A stretch of DNA of 64,000 nt from Morinoia aosen (lineage: Eukaryota; Arthropoda; Malacostraca; Amphipoda; Talitridae): positions 29,630,355 through 29,694,354 of the forward strand of contig CM059571.1 in assembly GCA_030386875.1 (NCBI GenBank), in the 5' to 3' direction. Numbering within the stretch: position 1 is the stretch's first letter; each line of letters starts with the position of its first letter. Shown in pieces: positions 40,691 through 54,760 of this stretch. Both the position numbers and the translations under genes were made by a program. The notes below the pieces were generated by a model. That model searched no databases. It was not told where the DNA came from and saw only the letters and a list, made by a program, of their open reading frames with translations.

Positions 40691-43509
40691 ACAATTCCCC
40701 TCCTAAAATGCTCATGTTAATCTTTTGTGACACAGTGTCGTCCCTTACACTTTCCTAGTATGCTTCGGCCACACCATTTTAGGTTTTTTGACTTTCTCGT
40801 TTTGCCCTAGCAATGTTGATAATGTTACAGTTGGCATTGCACATCGATCCTTCTCATCTATTAGAATCCGGTGAACTTTTCTGTGCCAAAGCTAGTAGCA
40901 TACGAAATTTAATTTCTTTTTCTCTCATTGTAAAATCTTTCATTTTATCCGTACCAGGTATTTTAGCTTACTGGTTGGTACAAAACAATGTAAAGTTGCC
41001 TTTAATATCAACCTCGCAGTCCAGGATGCAAATTAATTTGGATCTACCCGTTTTACTTTAAACCTTAATCCCTCATTTCACAAGTTCCAACGTTCGTGAG
41101 CTCAAATTTCAATTTGGAAGTGCACCGACTAGAGTGTTTTTAGAAACGCATCACATGCAAAATGTTTTCCTGACCACTTGGAATAAAATCCAGGGTTAAA
41201 ATCAGACTAACACAAGGTAGAGAATGGATTTTTCTACGTACTTTTCTCTCAATTATTTGTTTCAAAACTTAACCGATATAAATATTACGATCCTCACGTA
41301 TTTGATATCAACTTTTCTCCCTACCATTTGTTTCAAAATTTACCGATATAAATATTACGATCATCATGTACTCGATATCAAGTCATGGTTTTAATTTTAA
41401 GATATTCGAAAGCACTTTTCACTCATATTGAAGCATTCTGAACATGAGACGTAGTTCATTGGCAATGGCTTACTTTCCTGCGCTCGTGTGTGCATTGTTG
41501 TTCCAGCTATGTAAAAATATTATGGACTCGTGATCCAATAACGCACACCCTAACAAGAGTATTATCAGCTGTGTGTCACAGGGATTTTGTGTTCTTAGTG
41601 ACTCACATTTCAGTTTGCAGTTCCAAACCAGAATTGATTACCGCATAGAAAGAGGATGTTAAATGGGAGGATATTTTAGTAACTACTTTCTCTACTTCGG
41701 TCTTATTGAAACATTTGTAAAAGACCTCGGATTCGACGAATGTCATAACTTTAAATTTTAATCTTCTTATTCTGGTCTCAAATTGCTGTTGTAAGCTTTG
41801 TATGGTAAACTCTTCGTACCTTTTCATTTTAGTGGATACACTACAACACTAATTTTAGATAGTTAACTTTTGTACGGTCCCACCTATGTTGAAAATATTA
41901 CAGCTAGCCATGTAAAACAATACCTTTCATGTATTTGACCCAGAAGAACTTATTGCGCCAGTATTATTAGCTTAAGTAAGAAATATCATAATCATCTTCT
42001 GTTTTGTTATAGCGTATATTATCGCTGGGGCACCTTACATGGGGATGAAGGACCGGATATGGGTTTTCTCCGGATGTAGGGTACAAACAAATGTGAGGCA
42101 TAACCAAATGTAGAGGCATGACCGGATGCGGGGCATCACCGGAAGAGGGAGTGAAGTGGTGCCGGATGGGCGAAAGGAATTTTTGGATTCAAAAACTGAC
42201 TAACAACAGATAATTTATTAGTAGCGAGGACCTCATTACAGTAATTGTTCAAAATTACAGTAATTTCTCAAACATTTTATAGACAAAAAGACATTAATAC
42301 TTCAAGCTGCCTGATATGATGTATGTAAATATATTTATGGAAAAGTTTATGCGATTGCTTTCATATTTAAAATATTTTTAAGCCGTTTGCATTAGGTTTC
42401 GCTTCTGTGAATTTGAATTAGAAAAAGAGCTTACGTTTTATCTTCTTTATTCATTGTATTTAAATTATTTCAAATTTTTTCAATAAAATTATTTATCCAT
42501 TATTGAATGTGATGTCTGTCACTTAGCTGACCTTTCAACGGGGAAAATAACATTTCAAAATAATGTATTTAACAACCTAACGATATAGGGTTGTTATTTT
42601 TATCAGCTATGTAAACACAAATTTTCTATTCGGACATTGAGTGACGAGAAAAAATTCAATATTAAATCTGAAGACGAAAGTTATCAAGTTTGGAAATTAC
42701 CAGAAGTTCAACTCATGAAATAAGCGACAGCTCTTGGGCGACAGCAAATCATTCCTGCTGATCTGCTCGTTCGCAGCAGCAACTCGAATTCTACGAGCCT
42801 CGAAGTTACGCCGAATTGGGTCTTGGCCAGTGTTTCTTCGTTTTCCCAAGCACACGCTAGTAATTGTTCGTGTATTGTCGAGTGCCTTACATTGAAAAAC
42901 GATGCATGCGTCTCTGCTACTTGGGTGCAGCATACCGAGGCTTTTAAGCGTTGAATTGTTACTTAAAACGACATTTTATATTCATCTTTGCAGCAGCATT
43001 ACCGTTTGTTGTGATTGAATGATGCGTCAAATAGGGAAAAAAAATCAATTTTCACAGAACAATTTGGCCTAATGTAACTGCACGAAGATAGAGAGTTAAT
43101 TTATAATTTTAGTAGTAGAAGTAGAATTAAATTTTCAAATTTCTGCGTAACATAATTAGCGCGACCAAGCGTCTAATTTGTTCGTTTCGGTTGGTCGTGT
43201 CGAGAAAATGTTAGACACGTGTGTTCTACACTTGCAGAGTTTTAACGAACAGAATCACATCTGCATTAAAATTTAGATTTGACGGCACAATACTAACAGC
43301 TTATCGCAACGAGGAGCTTAATCAAGGAATCTCAAGATTGAACGAACAGACGAGTGCAGTTAAAAGAGACGGAGACTAGTGCTGAAGAGTGAGTGTAGTG
43401 GATCCTGTATAGAGAACAGCGTCTGTCAGAGTCCTAACTCGCTGAGGCAGGTTAAGTCTCCTATACTGACGGGCTAGGAATCGTGATCCCTGCAACTCTT
43501 TCAAGTCGA
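40691..43509. other. No gene seen
   Basis: AT-rich DNA with short unsupported open frames on both strands. Two local patterns are noted: a tandem duplication of about 66 bp at 41245-41380 and a cluster of CCGGATG-type words at 42045-42165. A G+C-richer patch at 42700-42930 has open frames on the minus strand but no domain. Confidence 0.45.
41245..41380. repeat. Tandem duplication, about 66-70 bp unit
   Basis: Two adjacent copies share TTTGTTTCAAAA and CCGATATAAATATTACGATC, followed by TGATATCAA or CGATATCAA. A few substitutions and a short indel separate them. Confidence 0.75.
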
Positions 43510-44283
43510 GGCTTTGGTTTCGTTGAACTTTAGGATTTTTTTTCTTAATTTTCCCTTTGATATTTATACGTGTATTTTCCGGAAATAATTTTTGGATTAT
43601 ATTTTTTCTCAAAAATCTATACTTCTGTAGCTTCTTTAAAGCCTTATCGAATGATATAATTGAAATTCCTTTATTTGCAAAACTATAGATGAGTAGCATT
43701 TTAAACAATAAGCTCAAGTTTTCAGGGAGCCTGAACAATTTAAATTTGTGACTACTGATGAATTGAAAAAATTGAATTTGCGAGTACTGGTCGGTCAGCA
43801 GCATTATGAAAATAACCTCCGCGTACCACCAGTGGCGCACGTCGCAGTCAAACTGTTGAAATTTGTATGAATATGTTTCTTCTCATTGACTGGCGTATAA
43901 ATACTTTATCATGTAAGAGTTTGCTCACAATAATATTCTAGGTCATAGCTCAAATGGCGTGAATATATGGAGAGTTTCTCATTTAGATCGAGAACAAAAT
44001 CTAAACTCTAAATGGGAAGGCTCTTTTGTATCAATAATACAACTTAAGTCTTCAACTGTAGTAAAATTTTCACCACAATTCCTTGACGTTCTACAATTCG
44101 TCAGTTGATAACATTCAATTCACATAAATTGTTCGCACAAATTGGCATACAACAGTAAAAACGAATAATAATTAGGCTTCGATGAAAGCCTTGCACGCCC
44201 ATCAATCATTATTTATAGATAGCAATATGGACAGCATGACACTTGCAAATATTCATATATGTTTGAAATTAATTAAAGTAAAA

Positions 44284-44379
44284 TATAACACCCTCTTTGT
44301 GCATTAGCGGAGTAAATGAACACTTTGCCTAGTAAACCGCTATTGTACACTTTGCCTACTAAACCGCTAGGGTGTTATA
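44284..44379. repeat. Mini inverted-repeat element (TATAACACCCT ends), copy B
   Basis: Same 11-bp inverted ends as in copy A. The interior holds a duplicated CACTTTGCCTA(C/G)TAAACCGCTA segment not found in A. Confidence 0.6.
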
Positions 44380-44406
44380 CGTACGTTAATAAATAGAGCT
44401 TATAAG

Positions 44407-45093
44407 GTGTGTAGCAGCTGGTCAAGTTTCCATTCAGAAATGCTTAGAGTTAAGCGAGTGCTGGTTAACAACAATTTTCCTAATACTCCCATTGATAGAA
44501 CTATTGGTAATTTCTTAAATAAAACTTCGGCCAGTAAAAATAATCCTGAACTGAATTCTCGCAATATTAATATCGTATATGGAAACCAAATGCACAAAAA
44601 TTACAAAATTGATGAACGAGTTCTTAAGAACATTGTCAAAACTATTGTTAAGCCAACAGATCCTGATACGTCAATTAAAGTCGGTGTATATAATAAAAAC
44701 CGCAAAATCAGTGACCTCTTAGTGCAAAATATTATGTCTGCATCCAGGGTTATTGATCTGGACAGGGCCAATGTGATAACCTAATTTAAGTGTGACAGAA
44801 GAGAATGTAAGTCTCTTGATAAATGTTACCTTGGCTTGACCAGAATGAACCTGAGGCAAAGATTAACGGCCCATAAATACCAAGGTTATATTTTCAATCA
44901 TTTCCGCATTGACCATAGTTGCAAACCATCAAATGAATATCTATACACAAGTACGAAAATCCTATTTAAAGTGACTAAAAAAGAGCATATTCAAATTATA
45001 GAAGCGTTACACATCCATAAACTTAAACCTGTTCTCAAAGAAAACACAAATGACTTTTTTGCTCTGAAATTGTTTACTAAAACCGCAGCTTAG
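44407..45093 (+). pseudogene. Penelope-like GIY-YIG endonuclease region, copy B
   Basis: The first 125 codons run from MCSSWSSFHSEMLRVKRVL to DLDRANVIT and stop at TAA (44782). In the same frame translation resumes as FKCDRREC, then KCYLGLTRMNLRQRLTAHK, the GIY-YIG core with its Arg and His, and ends LKLFTKTAA at the stop 45091-45093. Cys pairs before the core (C...C) are typical of Penelope linkers. The RT is absent upstream. Apart from the single stop the frame is intact over about 229 codons. Confidence 0.8.
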
Positions 45094-46830
45094 AAGTCTG
45101 AGGCAATTGCTCGTCCGGTCATTTCGCTCCTAAGGCTTGTCCAATGAACATCTATGGAGTGCAATACTATTACTGTACTTGATCTCGTGTAAGCAGATTT
45201 TTGTCGTACAAACTTTATATCTAGTCATTTGTAAAATATTTTTATGCTGTGATTTCATCTTTCATTCAAGTCTCATATAGCTTAAGAATTAGATTTGCAT
45301 TTTAAAAATGTAACTGATCAATTCGTCTGTATATTTTCAGCCTGATGATGATGTTTGTACATCGGAGCGTTGCGTGTTATTGACTTCATGGGTAGTACAT
45401 TTTAACGATTGACAGTCTTCCAATGAAAAATGTGGAGCGAATTTCTTCGTAATTTATCACGTGATGAAATTCAATAGTACTCAATTGATATACCTGAATT
45501 TGAGCCGTTGAGTGACCGATCCTTCGTTACATATCAACTCGCAATTAAAATGGAGTGGTGGATGCTCTAATCACAAAATTTTCTCCAAACTGCAAGTTGC
45601 ATTCGTCATGGCGGTGGTGGCTTGAAAACGCTGCGCTCAAAATATCCTAAGCCATCCCAATGAATTATATAGACGGTCATGGCTTGCAAACGCTGCGATC
45701 AAAATGTCCTAAGCCATCACATTGGTGACGTCGTAAGCGTTAATTTTCCGATGAAGCATCGTTTGCTACATCATGATTGTGTTCAGATTCAAAAGCTTGA
45801 TTCTGATCAGACAGCGTTAGTTAGCCGGTCAAACCGAAGTCAAACCTCTAGCGCTTTCCGTAGCAACTCCTGTTGATCTCATACTAATTGTGTTTGTGAT
45901 CCCCAAAAATTATTGGAAACCCATCTAAATGATCGTTCTAGGTAAACATTCGTTTATTTGAAATAGAGGGCATTTTTTGAACAGTTTAAGGAGTTTTTTC
46001 GCCTCAAGGAAATTTGAAATATAAGTCGTTATCACAGGAGAAACGTTAGATTTATATTTATAAAAATTAGGTTTTTTAACCACTTTGGGAACTAAAAAAA
46101 AAGATCTCCTCGTGAAGGATTGGCAACTTGTTCTTTTCTCATTCGTTTCCAATTAAAGAACAATCGCCATGATTCATGATCATGAACATCATTTCAGGCT
46201 TCCGTTTCCTGTTCTCCCTGTGCTTGAAGCGTCTTCAAAAATAATGCTGCCCAAATTCCAAAATTGTTCGGCACGAATACAAAGAAGTTTCACTAAAGTT
46301 AGCACTTTTTTGATATTATAAAGAATCACATAATAATGATAACTTGAGTTCTTGTCTGTATTTCATAAGCCCTTCAAAGCTTTACATTTAGGTGCGACAT
46401 GGAAGGCGACAGCTAAAGTTTCCGCTCATTTTGCTGAGTTTTATTTAACCTTAAATTTAGAAGTCGAAGATTCAGCAGACCTATCATAGCGAGATTACCT
46501 AACAGGTTATGCTCATATGCAAGGGAAATTACCAAGGCGGTCAAGAAACATTTGAATGTCACAAATTAATAAATAACTCGCTAATGCGCGTACAGCTTCT
46601 CTGGCAGCACTAGCTCCTAAATGCTAGAGTTGTCTGCTGCGAACTCCTTCTGTAGGCCGTGAAGGCATCGATTACACAAGCCCGTGAGCCTGGGGCTGGA
46701 TTTTCATGCAATTTAGAACACTGTAGCGGGACAGCTCACAGGTTAAGTTTTTTGTTGTCTTGACTACAGTACTTGCTGGTATTTCGGGCTATAGTTTCTC
46801 AGTTTGAGTACTTGACAGGAATAAATTTTA

Positions 46831-49800
46831 CCCAGCATAGCCCACACGAGGCGAACACAAACACAAACACACACACAAACATCATATACACACTACCGTC
46901 ATACTCTCAACACAAACACAAACACACACACACACACTCACGCAGAGACACGCTCACACATTTACACAAACTCACACACAGGCACGCAAACACATGTATA
47001 CGCACATTCACATGTAGGGCACACATGTCAATTCACCACAAAACAGCAGCAACGTAATGAGATACACCATCGTCTCAAACGTACAAACAATATATATATA
47101 TACGCAATGCCTTTCACTCGAAGCAATATGTTCAACTTTCAAACACCAAAAGCATTTTATTTACCAACAGGAAAACCGGTCATCAATTTACCAAACTTAA
47201 CTAATCACCACAATTCAGCAGCAACCCACTTACGTATGCTATCGTCTAAAATGATAACCCAATATATAAATATATGTATATATATAGAATGTATTTCGCT
47301 TTAACATCATTACTTTAAACACCTCAACATTCCATTTAGCAAAAGCAATATCTTTCACCAACACCCACGAAATAATACACTTGAAACCTAACCTAACCTT
47401 GCCGCCAACCAAATGGTGAGAAATCATTTTTCCAAACATTTCCATGAATAACGCAGATTAACAAACGCTTGTACCCTAATTCATAGTATTCCTCTCACTA
47501 AACGTATGTGTTACAATTCGTCCAATCTTTAAACCACTTTTCATGTCACACCCTATCCTTTCCCCACGTCAAGTAATATAACGTACGCTCAACCAACCTA
47601 AGGCAAGGCAAGGTCACCTAACCTCAACTAACGAAACATAATCGAAACTTACTTGAGCAACCCTAAGTTCACGTAACTTACTCAAGCCTAACTTAAGTAA
47701 ACCTATCTTGCTTAAATATGACGTAAACTAACTTACTCGACATTGTTTGAACTCAACAACATACAACTAAACTTTAGTAATACAGGATGCCCAGTCCTGC
47801 TCTATACTTGAAATTTAGGTCCCACTTTGTTTATCGTATTTGATTCTTCCGCATTTGCCCTTATTCTTCACGAATCCCCAACCTTTATGTACGCTAACGT
47901 TCTTTCATCAAACTAACTAATAACCAAGCAATATCATCACATGAAAACAATGCGTTCCATAAATATTTCCGCAGAGAAGAAGTTCAGGCTGCAATATTTT
48001 CCCGGTAAAGTATGAATTAGGGCCTGGTGAACCATGTTCAAAAACTTATCTGACTAAAAATTCTGACGAAACATATTATATTTCGGTTTATTCATAGCTT
48101 TACAACACTCGAATTTTGCTCAGTTTCGAAAATGACAACTGCGCTTCGTTCTAATGAAGAATTGATGATGCCCAACCTACATAGTGAATGGAAATTCGTT
48201 TTCACGAAGCAATGACGTCAATTGAGGCGATGTCTATTGGAAAACATTAGGTCAAATTTCGATCATTTTCCAATGACCTCGCTTACAATATTCAAACCCA
48301 AATCTTTACGGTAGAAACACCTGCAAATAAAACAGAAATTATTAACGAAACCACTTACCATGACAACAGTAAGCAGACGAAACTTAACTTGGGTATAATA
48401 ATAAAACTTTACAATCTGTGCATCATAAATAGGTCAACGAATATACAAGGCGCTATCGCGCTTTCCAATGGAGGACCCAAGAAATAAAATCTTCATTTTG
48501 GGACCGCTGGGCGAGATCTAAAGCTCTCGCCGAGCGGAAGCGTTTTCGTCTTGATGTCAGTAACTTTACGAAGAAAAAACGCATTCACTTAAAATCATTT
48601 ACAAACTTTTTAAAGTTCATGACCATTTGCCATTCGGTCACAATTTTGGGTGCACTGTACACTTCACTAAAACCTTCTAAGTATCATTGGCCTGAATTTC
48701 ATCTCTTCATCACAAATTTAAATTAGAAATTCCGCATTTTTTGCGACAATATCATATCCGAACATATCTATCAAATTTATAAAACATATGCGTCTGTCAA
48801 GATCAGCGGCTTTATAGCTTCGAATCACTGATGTTTCTTAGTCGACATTTTTCTTGCCAAAATCAAATATTTCATGAATGGGAACATTTTCCACCTCTTT
48901 CTACTCATTTATTTCTAATATGAATCGACACAGAAATCTTAATTATATTAGGCTGAGAGGGAATTTACAAATTGTTGGAAATATACCAGTTATACCATTT
49001 GAAAATCCCTAAATAACATTATTGAAACACGCATAACATCTACAACATTTAGTCGCTATCGGGGACACACGCATTCACCATATTATAACCATTAGTTAAA
49101 GCCTAAAAATATTATCTAAGCACTCGAATGTGATTTCCTACAACTAACAAATGCCAGGTAAGCGATTTTGCGGCCTTCGAACAACGAATTTCTATCATTA
49201 TTGCCGATCTAATTTTTCTTGTACAATTACCAAGCTTCTGGTCATAAAGATGCTGACATTTCAAGTCCTAATCATAGGAATCTATGAGAAAACTATTCAC
49301 CCAAACTACCTTTCCTAGAAAATACTTTGTTTAATCAGAGCATGTCGAAAGGAACCATTTTCGTGCAGTTCGAGCCACAATATCGAGAGATTTATTCCCG
49401 AATGAGCTTTTTCTCTTTACGAAATGAAGAGTCAGATTCTTGTATACCAGGTGCTCTTCTAATTTCTAGTTTCTAATGACAATAAACCTGTTCAAAACGC
49501 AACACAAAGAGGCACGAAAAGCTGTGCCGAACGAAAGCAATTTAGCAGCTACATTTGTATAGAGATGACGAATTCGAAGTTTAATAACTCTCAAACATCC
49601 TTCATTTCCAAAACTTTAACGAAAACGCCTTGTTTTCGGTATAAACCAAAATCAGAACGCAGAATTTGCAATATCGAAATATTTGACGGTTGGAAGAAAA
49701 TAGTGATCTTCCAAATACCAGGTTAGTATTTGCATAATTTTTTGCGTCTAAAAATACTCATAATGCATGTTTCACCTCCCATTACGAAGTGACTTCCACG

Positions 49801-51644
49801 ATGATGAGACTTAAATCTAATTCAAGTTATAGAACAATTGATTCTCAACACGATGGTGACATATCGACATCCCATATCTAAACCGAAATACAAAAAAAAC
49901 TGAACTAAATACGGCACCTCGAACGAATGCCCATCGTTTCTCTTAACAACGAATAATAATCAATATTTACGCCTCTACGCTGGAGCTGGTTTCCGACTTA
50001 TGGCACGTTATTTTGCTTCAACCTAATTACTAATGGTACTACTATTCAAAGCAGCTGAAGATTCATGTCTCAAACACTAAACCTCTGCGAGATGTCGCAA
50101 TTGAAAGTGGCCATACAGGTGAAAATTTGTCGAAAATTCATGGACCTAAACAAGCAGCGAAATTAGAACGCTAAACAGAAAGGTTTTCTCTGTTGGAATT
50201 GAAATAATACTACCATAAGATAAGTCACAAATTCTAAACACATTTGTTCTCCATAAAGTTCCCTGTGAAACCAATATAAACACTTGAAACGGGTGAATTA
50301 CTAGTCATGAATAAAAGTTATGCGAATCTGAAAGCGAAAGAAGCGAGTTCCAGTTTTTACTTCTAAGCCAAAATTAATTTCTATTAACTCTAAGAATACT
50401 GTAGACCTATAAAAAATTTGCAACAGGGCCTCAAACGGCAAAAAAATTGGGCAAAACTTTGAACCTTGATAGTCACTCCAAATGTATCGCATAAAACTCG
50501 AAAAGCATGAAAACATCAGCGTCCTGGTGTTCGACATCCATATACAGCCTTCAAATCTCAAGCAAGCTTCATTTTAGGCGCCTCAACGCAGTCACCTATG
50601 GTCTCGATTATAGAGACTTCAACGCAAACCAAAGAATAATCCATGTAATAAATCTGCGGAGATTGAAAGACCTTTTCACAGCCAAATTTCGGGTCAAATT
50701 AAAATCCATTTCGAGGTTTTTTCAATTTTCCTCTAAAACTTGAGAACCTATGACTTTTAGACAGGTATCATTCGAAAGATCTCATGGAGGTGCATCAGTA
50801 CAGAGTTTTTCAAAGCCCTCAAGGGTAAAGAAGGGGGCGTCAGGGGGTAAAAAAGTCAAAATTACGTCCAAACCCAGTTTTTTCCGAATATTTTTAAAAC
50901 CACATATAATATCGAACTACGCCAAACCTATGTAAAGTACCGTTTGATAACAACCAAAAAGTGTTATATAACTTTTCCTTTGCGATGCACCCTTCCCGCA
51001 TATTTCTTTTTCGTGATTTTTCCTACAAAATTGGGCGCTTTTAAATCACTTCTTTTGAGAAAACTAACAAAGCTGACTCTTCACAAACTTGATAGATGTG
51101 AGAAAAAAGTCCATTCTACATTCTATCAAGTTTTGGAATGTGAACGCCGGGTAAAAACGCGAGGAATGGGGGCCAAAGTCAGCCTTCAAAAACGCTCTTT
51201 TTTTACCGAAACTTTTTCATTCATATGAACATTTTCTCGAATACTTTTCGACTTACCGACCACACCGTCATAAAACCTGACATTTTATCTACTAGTTTCG
51301 ACAAATTGAGCTCCTCCAAAGCCGCGATGAAAAATTTCTTCCTGTTTGAAATGACCCCACTTTTGGTCGTTTTTTGACCTCTGGGGGGTCTCCTATGGGG
51401 TCTAGAGGCCTGGAAAGGGGTCCGTTGGTCTTAGACTTTTGCGCTTTACACGCTCACCAAGTTTGAGCTCGCTGGCACTACGGGAAGTGTGGATAGTCAG
51501 TTATTAGGGGTGTTTTCAGTATACACTCGATCCTCCACCTTTTGGCGACTAGCAATTTCGATCACTGTCCAACTTTATTTTTTTCACGGGTACTATTTTT
51601 AGTCTTTTCTCGCAACCTACCACAAAAAAAGTTCGCCCGCCGCA
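46831..51644. other. No gene seen
   Basis: Starts with CA-rich simple sequence (46855-46985) and a short TA tract (47090-47102). 47300-50300 is AT-rich with no open frame of note and no repeat shared with the rest of the window. 50500-51640 has G-rich patches (GGGGGCGTCAGGGGG near 50834, CTCTGGGGGGTCTCC near 51381). The open frames there lack any domain. Confidence 0.45.
46855..46985. repeat. CA-rich microsatellite
   Basis: Imperfect ACACAAACACACAC runs. The 94-codon His/Thr frame across it is an artefact of the repeat. Confidence 0.85.
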
Positions 51645-53232
51645 AGTAAGGAATTATCCCTGAGTGACTTCCATGCCAACTTTTATTTGATAAGTGACCA
51701 ATTTTGCAACATTTGGTTTGAATGAGGAGATACTTAATAATTCTAATTATACCTTGTTTCTCTACACAATTTTGAGGTGGTAGTGCAGTGTATCGGCAAC
51801 AGATCTCACGTACCCTTCACACACACACACAAACCTCCACTCAAAAGAGCACACTCAGAGCGTGCTACGTCAATATCCTCTACATGTAGGAGTATGGCTC
51901 CCGCTGCTAGGGTAGGGAAAAACTGGTCTCCAAAGAACACTTTACTGGTATTCAAAGCTTGCGAGGTGGCGAACTGACGCTGTTTACAGGAGGGAAGTGC
52001 GGGACCAACTGCGAGTTCTAACACGCTTTGAGCGCTTTTAAATACTCATCAGGGAGCGGGGTAGAAGGTGGTACACAGGAGGCGTCAGGAGCGGCTCATA
52101 TCATAGTGACCGTAACTAAGTGTAGGTGTAACATTTATCATCGACTGTGGGTTAGTTTGGGACTACCCCGATGTTGGAAGCATGAGGCTGTTATCTCTTG
52201 CAGAAAATGTTTTAATTTTCGCGAAACTATAACGATTACCAAGAAAGAACTCTCCTGAAATAAATTCTATCAGGATAGCTGAGTAGAGAAAAAAGTTAAA
52301 TTGCTTAAATCTTTATCTAGAAACTGAGTTCTACATAAAATTACCGGCGAAATAGGTTACAGTAAAACAATAGAGAGTGGTTGTCAAGTGAATTCTTCAA
52401 ATCATTAAACACGTATCATAAAAAACAACAAAATTATCACGGATATATGTTCAACTCCTTTGGCGCACTTTCGTGAACATAACCAGTAAATATTACTTCT
52501 TGAGCATGAAAACTAATTTTTGGTTCACCATTTACACCTCGTGAATATCTGTAACTGATAAATTGCTTTAAAGGTAAATGAAATTCCATTCTATTTACGA
52601 AGCTTAAAAGAGCTAGGATTAGTAGAAGGGTATTCTATTTTACCCTTTATTTATAAATAGCGGAATTTAAAAATATTCGTATCTTATTTCAAAATATGTG
52701 TATATTTAATGAAAATATTACATACATATTTATTATGCTGACTTTCAAACATAGAAGGCATGAAAATGAGAAAAATATTTCCAAGTTTGAATGTGATATG
52801 AACCATGTTTCAAATTCTACTTAAGTTATAAGCAATTGCACATTGAAGTCAGATCTTGTACAATAAATTTCAGTTCTCAATGAGCGATATTTGCCACTCA
52901 TAGACTATCAGAATTAAATGTAGATTAATTGACACAAACTCAATAACATGCTCACAATTCATACTAACTTACGAAATAACGTACTATGGTAAACAAATTG
53001 AATAGAAGGGAATTTACGTACCAAATGACTCATTGCCGAACACTGGAAATAAATTAAGTCAAACAAACTCTAAATAAATAAAGCACAACAAACTCTACGT
53101 GAATAGAGCAAAACAAACCCTAAATAAATCAAAACCCAACCCTTAATAAGTAAAGCAAAACCATCTCTAAATGAACAAAACACAATAATATAATAAAGCA
53201 CACAACACGCGAAAAAGATCCGGATCAAACTC
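51645..53232 (-). repeat. Repeat family C, copy 2 (C')
   Basis: Reverse complement of 15027-17178 without the 579-bp MITE, so it preserves the empty site near 52003. The TTTATTTAGAGTTTGTT-type degenerate repeats are at 53040-53190. Divergence is by substitutions and small indels throughout. Confidence 0.75.
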
Positions 53233-54590
53233 GGTGTTACGCTGCGCATTTCAAAGCGAGACGGTATCGCGTGTTGCACTGATGGGCCACGCAGAGAACT
53301 TGCCAGATCCAAACGCGTCAATTGAAGTGACCAGACAAGGTGGCATCGGAAGGGTGAAACATTTTCCTCATTATGTAATTTATAAGACAAGAACCAACAG
53401 GACATACAAATTAGAACAGCTCCAAAGTAAGTGCACTCTTGAAACTCGTGCAGTGGCAAAGTCAGTGCGCTCGCAAAATACTATTCTGCAAAGTTCTTGC
53501 AATCGTTATGTCAGTAGAGCCGTGAAGTTAGCCTAGCCGTTAAGGGAACCGTTTTGGTAACTACCTACCTTCAAAATATCGAATTTTTAGCTTTAAAAAA
53601 TTGCTAAACATGTTGCAAAACTGCTCTAAAAATTTTAGAACGCTAGTGTGGTTGAAAATGGGTGAAATCACAAGCTAAAGGAGGTTGCGTAATGTGTGGG
53701 TGTGAACGCGTTCGGGTGTGCACGGGACATACACGCGCAGTGCGCGTGTTTGTCTCACTGGTTAGATTTCTTTGTTTTCTTTTTCAGCTGTATATTGATC
53801 ACGAAGTGTTAACAGTGCTTCCATTATGCCTAAACGTAGGAAACAACATCGACAAATGTAAGAAATTTCTGATTTAAGTCTTCATGTGAGCTCCTGAAGA
53901 AAAAACACAAGCCCCACTTAGAAAAAATGACGTTTAAGGGGCTCACAACGAATGGGGACTCAAAACCCAGCACTTCGTATGTTTCTCAAGATTTTTGAGT
54001 GGGCATGTCAAATTTTTATTTTATTATTTCAACAATATAAGTAACTTTTTTATATGTTTTGTAGGGCAAAACGGAAATCAGAAATTAATTTTAAGCTCAA
54101 AAATATACCTGGCAACCAAGTCTCGTAGACATACATGCATTTTCCAACATATAGCAACGTTTTATGGAATAAAAATGATTCTCGCGTAAAGTTGCGATTC
54201 CCGATTATAGATAACGGCAAAGGGAAAGTTGCAGCTTGTTTAGAAAATTATTTTCTACAAAGGAAAGGATTCTCAATTTTTAGCCACGTCAAATTTTTAA
54301 TTCTTTTTCACGTTTTTTTCAAAAATTATTTCCATTATTTTCGAAAAGAGCCATATTTTTTCAAAATTCGGGAAAGAGTTTTTAGTTTGTTTTACATAGT
54401 TTTGAGAATCCAATGGTTGTTCTGAAAGTTAGGATACATTCACACAAAAAAACTCGAATTCACTAAAGTTTTTAGATGCACGAAACGGTTCCTTTAAAGC
54501 AGAAGAGCAGCAAAGTTACCACCATCGTAAAATTTGCTAACAGTCTAGGCACCAGTACAGCTTTAAAGTCAGTTGAAAAAATTGAAGGAC
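53233..54590. other. No gene seen
   Basis: A 100-codon plus-strand frame at 53234-53536 and shorter ones further on have no domain. A short ATG frame MPKRRKQHRQ at 53827, preceded by a pyrimidine-rich CAG and followed by GTAAG, has the look of a tiny exon but nothing supports it further. Confidence 0.4.
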
Positions 54591-54745
54591 TCTTGAACTG
54601 TAACATCATGAAACTGTATCACTATAGAACATTAAGACTGTAGAATTATAAGACTAGAACTGAAAGACTGTATAACTGAACGACTGTAGAAGAGTGAGAC
54701 TGTGGTGCTGTGAGATTGTAGAAATATATGAGTTAAAACTGTAAA
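54591..54745. repeat. Degenerate GAACTGTA/AGACTGTAG short repeats
   Basis: About ten irregular copies of GACTGTA-like words spaced 10-20 bp apart lead directly into the 29-bp minisatellite. Confidence 0.55.
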
Positions 54746-54760
54746 GGTTATAGAACAGGG

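Larger units (their letters stand above)
43510..46830 (+). repeat. Repeat B (inverted partner of A)
   Basis: A continuous version of the sequence interrupted in A: it lacks insertion D at about 43700 and the LINE at about 46565. It contains the GIY-YIG fragment (44407-45093), a degraded hammerhead at about 45342-45370 (GAAAC replaced by GGAGC), the TATAACACCCT mini-element and a local tandem duplication of about 62 bp (45617-45720). A 154-codon frame on the minus strand (43376-43840) overlaps the edge and has a partial counterpart in A (22010-22150) and a displaced one at 33655. It is not recognised as any family. Confidence 0.8.

Noticed and set aside
42697..42933. G+C-richer minus-strand frames
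   Set aside because: Two frames are open over the same stretch, neither with a domain or convincing splice sites.
43376..43840. 154-codon minus-strand frame with basic C-terminal half
   Set aside because: Partly conserved in repeat A, but the A counterparts are interrupted and the start region overlaps the repeat edge. No family is recognised, so it is kept as a note under repeat B.
46773..47057. 94-codon Thr/His/Asn-rich frame
   Set aside because: It is translation of a CA-rich microsatellite.
47330..47760. AACCTAACCT-type words resembling insect telomere repeat (TTAGG)n
   Set aside because: Only isolated two-unit runs are present, with no array. Such words are common by chance in insect DNA.
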